From assembly GCA_041166385.1 (NCBI GenBank), contig JBEEFW010000119.1, forward strand, positions 37,125 through 101,124: 64,000 nucleotides of DNA, written 5' to 3'. A program made the translations under genes and the position numbers. Shown here in pieces: positions 1-7,768 of this stretch. Within the stretch, counting starts at the first letter, position 1. Each line of letters starts with the position of its first letter. The notes under the pieces are model-generated. The model was not told the DNA's origin. It saw only the letters and a list, made by a program, of their open reading frames with translations, and did no database searches. Source of the DNA: DASUCS01 sp041166385. Its GTDB lineage: Bacteria; Actinomycetota; Acidimicrobiia; Acidimicrobiales; JACDCH01.

Positions 1-1386
1 GCGCATTACGTCGCGCATCAGGTCGAGGTCATCACTCGGCGTTCGGAATTCCGGCTCAAGCGGGCGCGCGACCGTGCCCACATCGTGGAGGGCTTGCTCA
101 AGGCCCTCGGCATGATCGACAAGATCATCGCGGCCATCCGGAAGTCGGCCAACCGCGCCGCCGCCAAGGAGGCGTTGCTGGCCAAGCCGTTCGAGTTCTC
201 CGAGGTTCAGGCCGAGCACATCCTCGACATGCGGCTGTCGCAGCTCACCCGCCTGGGCAAGGAAGAGCTCGACGCGGAGATGGCCAAGCTGCGCGAGATC
301 ATCGCCGAGCTCGAGTCGATCCTCAACAGCCCCGAGAAGCTCAACACGGTGATCAAGACCGAGCTCGCGGAGATCCGCGAGAAGTTCGCCACGGATCGCA
401 AGAGCAAGATCACCTTCGACACCGGCGACATCGACATCGAGGACCTGATCGACGACGAGGACCTCATCGTCACGCTGTCGGCCAAGGGCTACACGAAGAC
501 GATGCCGGCCGACACGTTCCGCACGCAGGGGCGCGGCGGACGCGGGGTCGCCGGAGCGAAGCTGCGCGACGAGGACTACGTCACGCAGATCCTCACCACC
601 ACGGCTCACGCCTACTTGCTGTTCTTCTCCAACCGAGGCCGCGTCTACCGCCTGAAGGCGCACGAGATCCCGATGAAGGAGCGCACCGCACGCGGCACCG
701 CCATCGTGAACCTCCTGCCCCTGCAACCCGACGAGAAGATCCAGGCGATCATCGACACCCGCGACTACGAGACCAATCGCTTCCTCTTCTTCACGACCAA
801 GCAAGGCCAGGTCAAGAAGACGAAGTTCAACGAATACGACTCGTCGTTGCGCAGCGGCATCATCGCCATCAACCTGCGGACGGGCGACGAGCTCGTGAAG
901 GTGATCCCCACAAACGGCGGCGACGACATCCTCATGGTGTCGAAGCTCGGCCAGGGCATCCGCTTCAGCGAAGACGACGTACGCCCGATGGGCCGCGCCG
1001 CCGCGGGCGTGCGGGGCATGAAGATGCGAGCGGACGACGAAGTGGTCTCGCTCGACACGTGTCGGGACGACACCGCCATCCTCATCGTGACCGACGCCGG
1101 GTACGGCAAGCGCACGCAACTCGAGCACTTCAACCGCCAGGGACGGGGCGGCCAGGGGGTGCGGGCCATCAAGCTCACGGCCAAGAAGGGCTTCGTGGTC
1201 GCGGCGTTCATGGTCCACATCGACGACGAGATCTTTGTGATCGCATCCGGCGGCATCGTGATCCGCATGCCGGTCCGCGAGATCTCCTCGCAGGGCCGCG
1301 ACGCCACCGGCGTCCGGGTGATGAACCTCGAGCCCGGGCAGTCCGTGGCCGCGGTGGCACCGGTGCTCACGACCGACGACGAGTAG
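1..1386 (+). CDS. gyrA: DNA gyrase subunit A, C-terminal part (5' end outside window)
   Basis: GyrA is the DNA-breaking and DNA-wrapping subunit of gyrase, which introduces negative supercoils with GyrB in the cytoplasm. The reading frame is open from base 1, so only the 3' part is present. The first residues (AHYVAHQVEVITRR...) are the end of the breakage-reunion core with its coiled coil. From about base 430 on, the protein is the six-bladed beta-pinwheel DNA-wrapping domain, with repeated blade motifs such as GRGGRGV and GRGGQGV; the first (about bases 526-546) is a GyrA-box-like motif. An internal ATG/GTG around base 85 is not the true start. It heads the order gyrA, TadE-like, DUF3566, tRNA-Ile, which is common in actinobacteria. 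Identification is very secure. Confidence 0.97.
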   Translation, partial: AHYVAHQVEVITRRSEFRLKRARDRAHIVEGLLKALGMIDKIIAAIRKSANRAAAKEALLAKPFEFSEVQAEHILDMRLSQLTRLGKEELDAEMAKLREIIAELESILNSPEKLNTVIKTELAEIREKFATDRKSKITFDTGDIDIEDLIDDEDLIVTLSAKGYTKTMPADTFRTQGRGGRGVAGAKLRDEDYVTQILTTTAHAYLLFFSNRGRVYRLKAHEIPMKERTARGTAIVNLLPLQPDEKIQAIIDTRDYETNRFLFFTTKQGQVKKTKFNEYDSSLRSGIIAINLRTGDELVKVIPTNGGDDILMVSKLGQGIRFSEDDVRPMGRAAAGVRGMKMRADDEVVSLDTCRDDTAILIVTDAGYGKRTQLEHFNRQGRGGQGVRAIKLTAKKGFVVAAFMVHIDDEIFVIASGGIVIRMPVREISSQGRDATGVRVMNLEPGQSVAAVAPVLTTDDE

Positions 1387-1427
1387 CGCTTCCCCCTCAC
1401 AACTGCACGGCAGGTTGGAGGTGGGCG

Positions 1428-1796
1428 ATGCGCGCCCGTTCAGATGGAGGCCAGTTGACGCCGCTCTACGCGGTCATCGTGCTCGTCGCTGGGGGAGTGA
1501 TGGTCCTGCTGGCGCACCTCGGTGTGCTGGCGGTGCACCGGGGCCACGCGCGCACCGCGGCCGACGCGGCTGCGCTGGCCGGCGCGGCCGAGGGGCGATC
1601 GGTCGCTGAGGAGGTCGCACGCGCCAATGGGGCGGTCCTGGAGTCGTTCGTCATCGACGGCACCGACGTCGAGGTGCGTGTTCGCGTCGGCTCCACCCAT
1701 GCAACGGCTCGTGCTCGTCGCGAGGGTGCCTGCCGATCAGCGCCCCAACCCGATCCCGTACACTTCGGTCCGTGTCCGCCGATCAGCCCGGGGTGA
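1428..1796 (+). CDS. TadE/TadG-like pilus-assembly small membrane protein
   Basis: A 122-residue protein with one N-terminal membrane segment (about residues 11-35) after a short basic head. The start of the mature part (GHARTAADAAALAGAAEG) is the typical Ala-rich signature of TadE/TadG-like Flp pilus-assembly proteins of actinobacteria. ATG at 1428 is chosen because it places the TadE-like N-terminus at the start; the open frame itself extends back into gyrA. A possible ribosome site GGAGGTGGG lies just upstream (about 1417-1425). It overlaps the next gene by 25 bases. No other pilus gene is visible nearby, so a role in pilus assembly is inferred only from family resemblance. Confidence 0.7.
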   Translation: MRARSDGGQLTPLYAVIVLVAGGVMVLLAHLGVLAVHRGHARTAADAAALAGAAEGRSVAEEVARANGAVLESFVIDGTDVEVRVRVGSTHATARARREGACRSAPQPDPVHFGPCPPISPG

Positions 1797-2389
1797 CCGC
1801 CGCGTCCGAGCCGGCGCGCGCCCCTTCGCTGTTCGACGACCCTGACCCCGTGACGACCCCCGGCAACGGACACAGCGCCGCGTCCCCGTCGAAGCGGCAC
1901 CATTTCGTCGCCGAGCCCGAGGACCTCGTTGTCCGGGCGCCGCGCGACAAGCCGCACGAGCTCACGAAGCGCGAGCGCCGGCAACTCGGCCGCCTACGGG
2001 CCCGCAAGGTCAAGCGCATCGTGCGCCACATCGACCCGTGGTCAGTGCTGAAGCTCTCGCTCCTGTTCTACGCCTGCCTGTTCGTGGTGTTCATGGTGGC
2101 CGGCACGCTGCTGTGGAACCTGGCCGGTGCCGCCGGAACGATCTCGAGCCTCGAGAGCTTCATCAAGGACATCGGCGCCTTCAAGACGTTCTCGTTCAGC
2201 GGCGGCACGATCTTCCGGGCGAGCTTCCTCGCTGGGCTCATCCTCGTCATCGCGGGCAGCGGACTCAACGTGCTGCTGACCGTGCTGTTCAATCTGATCA
2301 GCGACCTCGTCGGTGGCATCCGCATCAGCGTGATCGAGGAAGAGACCGCCCACACGTTGCCTTCCGAGCCCGAAGGTGGCAGGCACTAA
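1772..2389 (+). CDS. DUF3566 transmembrane protein
   Basis: A 205-residue membrane protein. Residues 1-85 are a polar, disordered, Pro/Arg-rich cytoplasmic tail ending in a strongly basic stretch (KRERRQLGRLRARKVKR). The DUF3566 domain follows, with two hydrophobic helices (about residues 92-118 and 150-178), ending in an acidic tail (VIEEE). DUF3566 proteins are typically encoded right after gyrA in actinobacteria, as here. Their function is not established; a role in envelope biology is often supposed. The GTG start at 1772 overlaps the preceding gene, suggesting translational coupling. Confidence 0.85.
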   Translation: MSADQPGVTAASEPARAPSLFDDPDPVTTPGNGHSAASPSKRHHFVAEPEDLVVRAPRDKPHELTKRERRQLGRLRARKVKRIVRHIDPWSVLKLSLLFYACLFVVFMVAGTLLWNLAGAAGTISSLESFIKDIGAFKTFSFSGGTIFRASFLAGLILVIAGSGLNVLLTVLFNLISDLVGGIRISVIEEETAHTLPSEPEGGRH

Positions 2390-2406
2390 CGTCGGCATCC
2401 GGGTTT

Positions 2407-2480
2407 GGGGCTATAGCTCAGTCGGTTAGAGCGCATCCCTGATAAGGATGAGGTCGTAAGTTCGATTCTTACTAGCCCCA
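2407..2480 (+). tRNA. tRNA-Ile (anticodon GAT)
   Basis: A full cloverleaf is visible: acceptor GGGGCTA pairs with TAGCCCC, D arm AGCTCAGTCGGTTAGAGC, anticodon loop CTGATAA with GAT at 2441-2443, and T arm containing GTTCGATTC. The discriminator base is A2480. The following bases are CTA, so CCA is not encoded. The 3' part (from 2431) is repeated at 9340-9390, showing that this tRNA is the attachment site of genomic island 1. Confidence 0.97.
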
Positions 2481-2481
2481 C
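2431..2481 (+). repeat. attL of island 1 (tRNA-Ile 3' part)
   Basis: Left copy of the 51-bp direct repeat, identical to 9340-9390. It runs from the anticodon stem of tRNA-Ile to one base past the discriminator. It lies in the functional tRNA gene, whose 3' half is therefore supplied by the element. Confidence 0.95.
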
Positions 2482-2491
2482 TAGATTCGTC

Positions 2492-2815
2492 CTAGTCAGT
2501 GCCATCGTCCGCGAGATCGTCGGCTGACCCATCAGCGTCGAGGCCGCACTCAGGCCGCAGAACGTTGAGCAATGCTGCGTCCAAACCGCCTGTGACTTGC
2601 TTGTGCAAGGTCAGGAACATGTGCCCATAGCGATCGAGCGTGACTTGCGCTGAACTATGGCCGATGCGTTCTTGAATCGCCTTCGGGGTGCACGCCCTCT
2701 TGCGATGGCGAGCGCGACCGCCGTATACCGGAGGCCCTTGGCGCTCGTCGCCTCGACGATGAGCAAGAGGCTTCCGTCGAGGACTTCGGGCGGGCCGCAC
2801 AACGACATTCCACCG
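2492..2815 (-). pseudogene. Tyrosine integrase remnant (C-terminal part, frameshifted)
   Basis: Only the last roughly 105 residues of a phage-type tyrosine recombinase can be read. The segment with PKAIQERIGHSS and VTLDRYGHMF, including the Gly-His pair and the nucleophile Tyr, lies in one frame (about 2686 down to 2492). The preceding piece LRYTAVALAIARG is in another frame, so a frameshift lies near 2690. The normal HDLRHT motif has become KGLRYT, losing the first catalytic His. The N-terminal domain and first catalytic Arg are absent. It reads toward tRNA-Ile, as expected for the integrase that inserted island 1. It is judged non-functional. Confidence 0.85.
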
Positions 2816-2841
2816 ATTCATGAGGTTCGCCGGATGTGCTT

Positions 2842-3480
2842 TTACGCGAGCAACGCATGGTACCGATGAAGCTCCGTCGCGATGATGCGTCGCCCAGCCC
2901 GTGTTGCGGCACGATGTGTTCGCCCACTCTTGAGGGAGTCGATCGACAGCCGGTCGCCGAAGAACACGAAGGCAAGGCGGTCGTTGTCATGGCGCGGATG
3001 CCAGGCGAATCCTGCCGCCATAGGCGACCAATCTCTGATCGCGACGGCCCAGGTCCGCGTCTGCGGGTAGTGATCTGCGTCGCACGACGTGACCCAACCA
3101 TCTTGCTGGCCGATCGCGTGCAAGCCCGTACCAAACAACTGAACCACCGTTAAAGGCTTGAGCACCAACACCTCGCTCAGCTGTTTGTCCTTAATCTCTC
3201 GTTTCCGAACTAGTCGAGGCTTGCGAATGTCTGTGGCTGGTACATAGCGCAAGAGTGTTTCTGCGACGGCAACGGATGCTGTGTCGCCGGCATAGAGGTA
3301 TGAGTACGAACCGTCGAAGCTGTCGAATCGTCCACCGAGGTAGGGATTCATTGCGGCAGTTGAGTTGAACTCAGTTGACGCGTAGTCGCGTGAGTGGAGG
3401 CGATACAACACCGTGCCTGCGGCGACCTGAGTTAGCTCCGGTGGCGCGGACGGCGATGCTGGCGGTGGGACGTTAGGCAC
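2842..3480 (-). CDS. RES-domain toxin (NAD-consuming type II toxin)
   Basis: A 212-residue protein that is nearly all RES domain: VLYRLHSRD (Arg27) near the N-terminus, then GGRFDS (about 49-54), then YLYAGDTASVAVAETLLR with Glu74. These are the hallmark Arg, Gly-Arg and Glu positions of the family. RES toxins such as MbcT act in the cytoplasm and break down or phosphorolyse NAD+, halting growth unless bound by their Xre/MbcA-type antitoxin. The gene follows its presumed antitoxin with a 5-base gap on the same strand, so the two form an operon with the antitoxin first. It sits next to the island 1 integrase scar. The family call is strong; catalytic activity is inferred. Confidence 0.85.
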   Translation of the reverse strand: MPNVPPPASPSAPPELTQVAAGTVLYRLHSRDYASTEFNSTAAMNPYLGGRFDSFDGSYSYLYAGDTASVAVAETLLRYVPATDIRKPRLVRKREIKDKQLSEVLVLKPLTVVQLFGTGLHAIGQQDGWVTSCDADHYPQTRTWAVAIRDWSPMAAGFAWHPRHDNDRLAFVFFGDRLSIDSLKSGRTHRAATRAGRRIIATELHRYHALLA

Positions 3481-3485
3481 TGCAT

Positions 3486-4094
3486 CTAACCGACGGGTTC
3501 GAGTGAGGACTCCGCTAGCGCAATGACAAGCTCGCGGGTGTCGCGACGATTGAGCAGCCTTGCTGGCGAGGTTTGAAGTCGAGCGTCAGGCTGAATCCAC
3601 CAAGCCGTGACACCCCACGGATCGTCATATGCGCCCAACGCGCGATTGACCCTGGCGACCGTCGGACGCAGTGAGCCGCGAGCTGGCGCGAACTGAAACA
3701 CCGGAATGGCGAACTCGCCGTCGATGAATAACGCGAGGACCTCGCTGTTTCGACGGTGTGCGTCCAGAATCGATTCCGCCGCGACTGCCTCTTGTTGACG
3801 GCTGAGTCGCCGCGAAGCCTCGTCGAATGACATCAACGCGCCGTGGCCGAAGACATCGAGCAAGTTGCTGATGACGAAGGAACGAATCGTGTCGGAGACT
3901 TCGAATGGTTCGTCCGCCTGCCCACGACGCCCGCGGGGTAGCGCGCTGGACGTTCTCAGGATCCGTTCGAAGATCGCGCGTGCCTCATCAGGCGGGTATC
4001 CGTCGAGAATCATGCGGATGAGTTCAGCCATATCGTCGGCCGGAAGGGTTCCCTCGGTGGCCGCTTCTAGCACCCACCTGCTTATGGGACGCAT
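3486..4094 (-). CDS. Xre/MbcA/ParS-type antitoxin of the RES toxin
   Basis: A 202-residue protein. The C-terminal about 75 residues (LFIDGEFAIPVFQFAPARG, then WGVTAWWIQP and SPARLLNRRDT) match the toxin-binding domain of Xre/MbcA/ParS antitoxins. The N-terminal half is helical with a plausible DNA-binding segment (about residues 95-125, SFDEASRRLSRQQEAV). In this family the antitoxin inhibits the RES enzyme by direct binding and often autoregulates the operon. The start at 4094 (MRPISRWVLEA) is chosen from the coding pattern; the open frame extends upstream into the opposite kinase gene. It is divergent from the kinase-HD gene across a 138-base gap that probably holds both promoters. Confidence 0.8.
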   Translation of the reverse strand: MRPISRWVLEAATEGTLPADDMAELIRMILDGYPPDEARAIFERILRTSSALPRGRRGQADEPFEVSDTIRSFVISNLLDVFGHGALMSFDEASRRLSRQQEAVAAESILDAHRRNSEVLALFIDGEFAIPVFQFAPARGSLRPTVARVNRALGAYDDPWGVTAWWIQPDARLQTSPARLLNRRDTRELVIALAESSLEPVG

Positions 4095-4232
4095 GGGTCT
4101 CAGCCTATGACGGCGAGCTCGTGATGTTGGCCAAGAGCTGCGCATCCACGGCCGCGGAGATGCGCTGCCCCTGCGATTCCGCGTGTAGCTCTGACAGACT
4201 TCGGAGGACCTTGGCCGTGGACAGGAGTTTCG

Positions 4233-6689
4233 ATGGCCGCCTTGGAGTTTCGAGTCGGCGATGCCTTCGATGACTACGTCATTCAGGATCGCGATCCTGG
4301 AAGCGGAGGAACCATTGCTAGACCACTCGGGTCTGGCGGCGCCGGTCAGGTCTACCGAGTTCTCTACAAAGAGACCCTGGTTCGCGCGGCGAAGTTTCTT
4401 CAGCCTGCGAAGGTCGGCAGTGGCGGCGAACAGGCCTTCGTTCGCACCTTCGCCCGCGAGAAGGCGTTGCTTGCTCACCTGACGCACACGAACATGGCGA
4501 AGCTGCTCGACTTTGGCGCGATTACGCAAGACGACAAGGACTATCCATACATCGTTACGGACTTCGTCGCGGGACAGGAGATCGACAAGGTCTGGGCCCA
4601 CCCGATTTCCGGGGTTGCGTTTCTCGATCTGCTCGACGGCGTGTTTGCCGCGGTGGAGTACCTGCATGACCAAGGAGTTCTGCACGCTGACCTCAAGGAC
4701 AAGAACATCCTTTGCTCGCCAGACGCGTCCGGCGGATTCGTTCCGTACGTGCTTGACGTCGGAGTGGCGAAGGTGGTCGCTGACTCCGACGGTTTTGAGG
4801 TTCGAGATGCGGATGACCAGGAAGACCTATTCAGCGCGGAGCGGACGCGCTTCTACTCCACCGAGCGCATCTGTCCACCGAAATGGGTCGCGCGGCTCGG
4901 CAACGAGGTCACACACGACCAACTTCTGGAAATGTTTCCGACCTACGACCTCTTCGCGCTCGGAAAGCTTTTGGAGGGAGCACTTGGCGACGCTGACCTG
5001 GTGCTTCGCCTTGGGCACGATCTCCATGCGCAGGCAGTGGAGGCCGTTGGCCTGATTCGCGATCGCCTCTTGGCGTCTCCCGACGACGCGTACTACGAGG
5101 ATGTCAGTCAACTCAGAGAAGATTGGGCGAAGCTTCGGCCCCTTTACCTGGCGCCGGTCGGCATACCTGAGCTGGCCTTGTCAGCCCAGTTTCATCACTC
5201 CGTCGCGACGTGGCGCGGCCGCGTAGTTGTTACGGATCGACTGCATGAGGTGATCAACCATGACGTCTTTCAGCGCCTGAGAGACATTCCGCAGCTCGAA
5301 CTTCTCGCCCGCTTGTATCCGGGCGCCACGCACACCCGGATGGTCCATGCGCTAACGACGTTGGATATCAGTCGGGAGTATGTCGCTCAACTCCTAAATG
5401 ATCATCGCTTCCGGTTGTCGGTATCGCGGCCGGACCTTGAGGCGATCCTCCTGCTTGCCCTCTTGCACGACCTCGGACACTTTCCGTTGTCTCACATGTT
5501 CGAGGACTTCAGTGAAGAGCAGTCGGCTTACAAGCCCGCGGAAGAACGCATTCCAACCGATGACGATCTCTTCTGGACGTTCTTCGATCCTGCTGATGAC
5601 GATCGCAACACGGAGTACCCATCGCTGAAGGCGACCCTGCTGGATCGCATCTCACCGTTGCGGCAAGTCGTGGAAGAGCAGTTCGATGCGGGCACCGTTG
5701 ATGCGATGCGTGGGATCCATGGAGTACTGCGTCGCTTCGACGCCCACCCACGGGCAAGTCACTGCATCCTCGCCGGAGTCATTTCCTCCGCCATCGACGC
5801 CGACAAGGTTGCGTACCTGTTGGATGACAGCCAGGCAACCGGCGTGAGCTACGGACGAGGGGTCGACCTGGAAGGATTGCTTGGCGCCCTGGCCATGCCA
5901 CCTGCAGACATGATTGACGCCAGACCCGCCATCGCAATCCTTGATAAGGGCTTGTCGGCTGCCGAGTCGATCGCGACGGCTCGCTACGCGATGCTTCGAC
6001 GCGTCTACTGGCACCACACCAACCGCGCCATGATGGCGATGGTCAAGTGGGTAGTCAGCCAGCTGCTGCGCGCCGATCGGTTCAACATGGACGCGTATCT
6101 AGCGCGTGTCTGCTTTAGCAACGTGGGCGACGCTTTGGACTATCTCTCTGGCCTGTTCGATGAGGCCGTTGACGCGGGAGCGCTAGCTAGTGACGGCTCC
6201 TCCCAGCCGCGAAACACGATGCTGGGTCTGCGCTCGGCACGGCGTGAACTACATCGGCGAATTGTTGAGGTTCCCTACGGTCCTGACGACGAGGACCGTC
6301 ACCTCTACCGCGTTCTGTCGGGTAAGCGCTGGCGCGACATCCTGGAGCTGGAGGAGCGGCGGGCGGAGGTACTAAGCCACGATGTTCCTTCGATCGGAAA
6401 GCTTCGCGCCGGCGATGTGCTCGTGGATCTTCCCGTAAAAGAGCGCGAGGGCGTTTCTGGCAAGGACGGGGGAGAGACCTGGGTCTACGCGGCTGGAAGG
6501 GGTCAGCGCGCCGTGAAACTCGCAGAGGCGTCGCCGATCATCAAGAGCCTCGGCGATGAGTTCGATTACCACGTGAAGAAGTGTCGAGTGTTTCTGCATC
6601 CCGAGGCGCTTGGAGCGCTGTCCGTCGAGGAGCGCGCGCAGGTTTCGGAGGTTGCCAGAGCCGTTCTCAGTGACTCGGCGCAGCAGTGA
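4233..6689 (+). CDS. Protein kinase fused to SAMHD1-like HD phosphohydrolase
   Basis: An 818-residue two-enzyme fusion. Residues about 27-255 form a Ser/Thr-type protein kinase: Gly loop GSGGAGQVY (33-41), Lys54, Glu76, catalytic loop HADLKDKN (151-158, HRD changed to HAD), and DVG in place of DFG (175-177). Residues about 325-700 resemble the SAMHD1/dGTPase HD superfamily: TDRLHEVINHDVFQRLRDI, the YPGATHTRMVHAL segment with His367, LLHDLGHFPLSH with His412-Asp413, and IDADK (521-525), so all four metal-binding HD residues appear present. Such HD enzymes hydrolyse dNTPs or related phosphoesters. The ATG at 4233 has an AGGAG site (4223-4227). It is cargo of island 1, divergent from the RES/Xre pair. 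A defence role is inferred from context and domain types; the substrate is unknown. Confidence 0.85.
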   Translation: MAALEFRVGDAFDDYVIQDRDPGSGGTIARPLGSGGAGQVYRVLYKETLVRAAKFLQPAKVGSGGEQAFVRTFAREKALLAHLTHTNMAKLLDFGAITQDDKDYPYIVTDFVAGQEIDKVWAHPISGVAFLDLLDGVFAAVEYLHDQGVLHADLKDKNILCSPDASGGFVPYVLDVGVAKVVADSDGFEVRDADDQEDLFSAERTRFYSTERICPPKWVARLGNEVTHDQLLEMFPTYDLFALGKLLEGALGDADLVLRLGHDLHAQAVEAVGLIRDRLLASPDDAYYEDVSQLREDWAKLRPLYLAPVGIPELALSAQFHHSVATWRGRVVVTDRLHEVINHDVFQRLRDIPQLELLARLYPGATHTRMVHALTTLDISREYVAQLLNDHRFRLSVSRPDLEAILLLALLHDLGHFPLSHMFEDFSEEQSAYKPAEERIPTDDDLFWTFFDPADDDRNTEYPSLKATLLDRISPLRQVVEEQFDAGTVDAMRGIHGVLRRFDAHPRASHCILAGVISSAIDADKVAYLLDDSQATGVSYGRGVDLEGLLGALAMPPADMIDARPAIAILDKGLSAAESIATARYAMLRRVYWHHTNRAMMAMVKWVVSQLLRADRFNMDAYLARVCFSNVGDALDYLSGLFDEAVDAGALASDGSSQPRNTMLGLRSARRELHRRIVEVPYGPDDEDRHLYRVLSGKRWRDILELEERRAEVLSHDVPSIGKLRAGDVLVDLPVKEREGVSGKDGGETWVYAAGRGQRAVKLAEASPIIKSLGDEFDYHVKKCRVFLHPEALGALSVEERAQVSEVARAVLSDSAQQ

Positions 6690-6717
6690 GCCAAGCGTTG
6701 ACGAAGCAGCGCGACTG

Positions 6718-7176
6718 CTAGCGCTTTGCTGGCTTGGCGGCTCGACGTGCGCGGCCAGCGAGGATCGCGTCCAGCATCTTCCGGACGTCGGGGTCCTGTT
6801 CTTGCTCTGAGACGTATGTGGTGATCGCGCGTCGTGCCACCGTCTTAAGGAGCGCCCGATCAAACGCTCCTGCCGCGTACATCACGTCCAGTTCGTGTTC
6901 CGTCAGTGCCACCACGACCTCATCGGCGAATGGCGAGTCCGAGAAGAAGTCCTCAACCGTTAGGTCGAGCGCCTTAATGCATCGTCGCAAAGTGTCCGGG
7001 CGCGGCTTGGTCTTCCCTTTGACGATGTCGCCGAGATGCCGCTCCGAACCATGCTCGCCCATTCGTCGCCATAACCCCGCAACCGAAAGGCCGCCGGCGG
7101 CGAGCCGCGATTCCAGCCGGATACCGATCTCTTCCGCGGTGTAATCCGCGGTCTGCAGAAGGTCGTCAGCTGACAC
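6718..7176 (-). CDS. XRE-like helix-turn-helix regulator
   Basis: A protein of about 152 residues if started at GTG 7176 (SADDLLQTADY). A longer frame back to 7233 would overlap the divergent promoter region. Residues roughly 17-75 form an HTH-like unit (LSVAGLWRRMGEHG, then RHLGDIVKGKTKPRPDTLRR and ALDLTVEDFF), resembling XRE repressors. A helical C-terminal part follows with a basic tail (GRARRAAKPAKR). The gene is convergent with the kinase-HD gene (28 bases between stops) and divergent from the small gene at 7320. Repeated TCCGCGG motifs cluster around its 5' end and could be operators. It probably regulates island genes; its target is unknown. Confidence 0.6.
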   Translation of the reverse strand: MSADDLLQTADYTAEEIGIRLESRLAAGGLSVAGLWRRMGEHGSERHLGDIVKGKTKPRPDTLRRCIKALDLTVEDFFSDSPFADEVVVALTEHELDVMYAAGAFDRALLKTVARRAITTYVSEQEQDPDVRKMLDAILAGRARRAAKPAKR

Positions 7177-7281
7177 GAAGGAACCCAATGAGCAGGTAAT
7201 TCGCGGTTGCTTGCACGACTCCCAGTGTGGCAAACTACATGTGTGTGATTCTGATCGCGGGTTGTTCCGCGGTTCCGCGGT
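7132..7281. promoter_or_regulatory. Four TTCCGCGG-type repeats, candidate operators
   Basis: The motif TTCCGCGGT or ATCCGCGGT occurs at 7132-7140 and 7144-7152 (inside the 5' end of the XRE-like gene), and as two tandem 8-bp TTCCGCGG units at 7265-7280, upstream of the small gene at 7320. Each carries the palindrome CCGCGG. Clustering around the divergent start region fits an autoregulatory operator, but the first two copies also encode protein and could be chance in GC-rich DNA. Confidence 0.35.
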
Positions 7282-7319
7282 TTAGCACGCCAACAACTGC
7301 GCACGCCGAGGAGGCCATC

Positions 7320-7649
7320 ATGGGCAATCGGACGCAAGAAGCGAAGCGCTTCGAGGCCGAGCCCAGTGTGGCGGTCTACCCATGCGCTCTTCCCCGGGGG
7401 TCACGCGTCGTCTTCACTACAAAAAGCGGCGGCGAGTACACGTTGGACGTGCTCCACGCCCGGCGGCTCTGGTGCTTCGGAGTACTCACCCGTCTCGGCG
7501 ATGGGCCAAGTCTCGACCGACTTCCGGTCCGCGTCTTTCGCAAGTGGCGGTTGCAGATTGGCACTCGCCCGCGCTTCTTGACTGATCTCGACCACGGATC
7601 GCGGAAGTACCTCACGCCGACCGAGATCATTTCGCTGGGCGTTCGCTGA
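7320..7649 (+). CDS. Small hypothetical protein, island 1
   Basis: A 109-residue soluble, basic protein without recognised family. It has a beta-rich look in the middle (SRVVFTTKSGGEYTLDVLHAR, then LDRLPVRVFRKWRLQIGTR). The start is fixed by a near-perfect ribosome site GAGGAGG (7308-7314) six bases before ATG 7320. The open frame extends upstream, but that part lies in the promoter region. The gene is divergent from the XRE-like regulator. I do not recognise a function. Confidence 0.6.
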   Translation: MGNRTQEAKRFEAEPSVAVYPCALPRGSRVVFTTKSGGEYTLDVLHARRLWCFGVLTRLGDGPSLDRLPVRVFRKWRLQIGTRPRFLTDLDHGSRKYLTPTEIISLGVR

Positions 7650-7768
7650 CTCGCGGTCGTGCGAGAGCGGCGAAGACTCCGCGTCCGGAATTGGTCGTTG
7701 AATGTGGCGGTTCCAGCCCGCACGCCTCCCGCCCACGGGCCGCAGAAGGCTTTCGGCGCGCAATCGGG

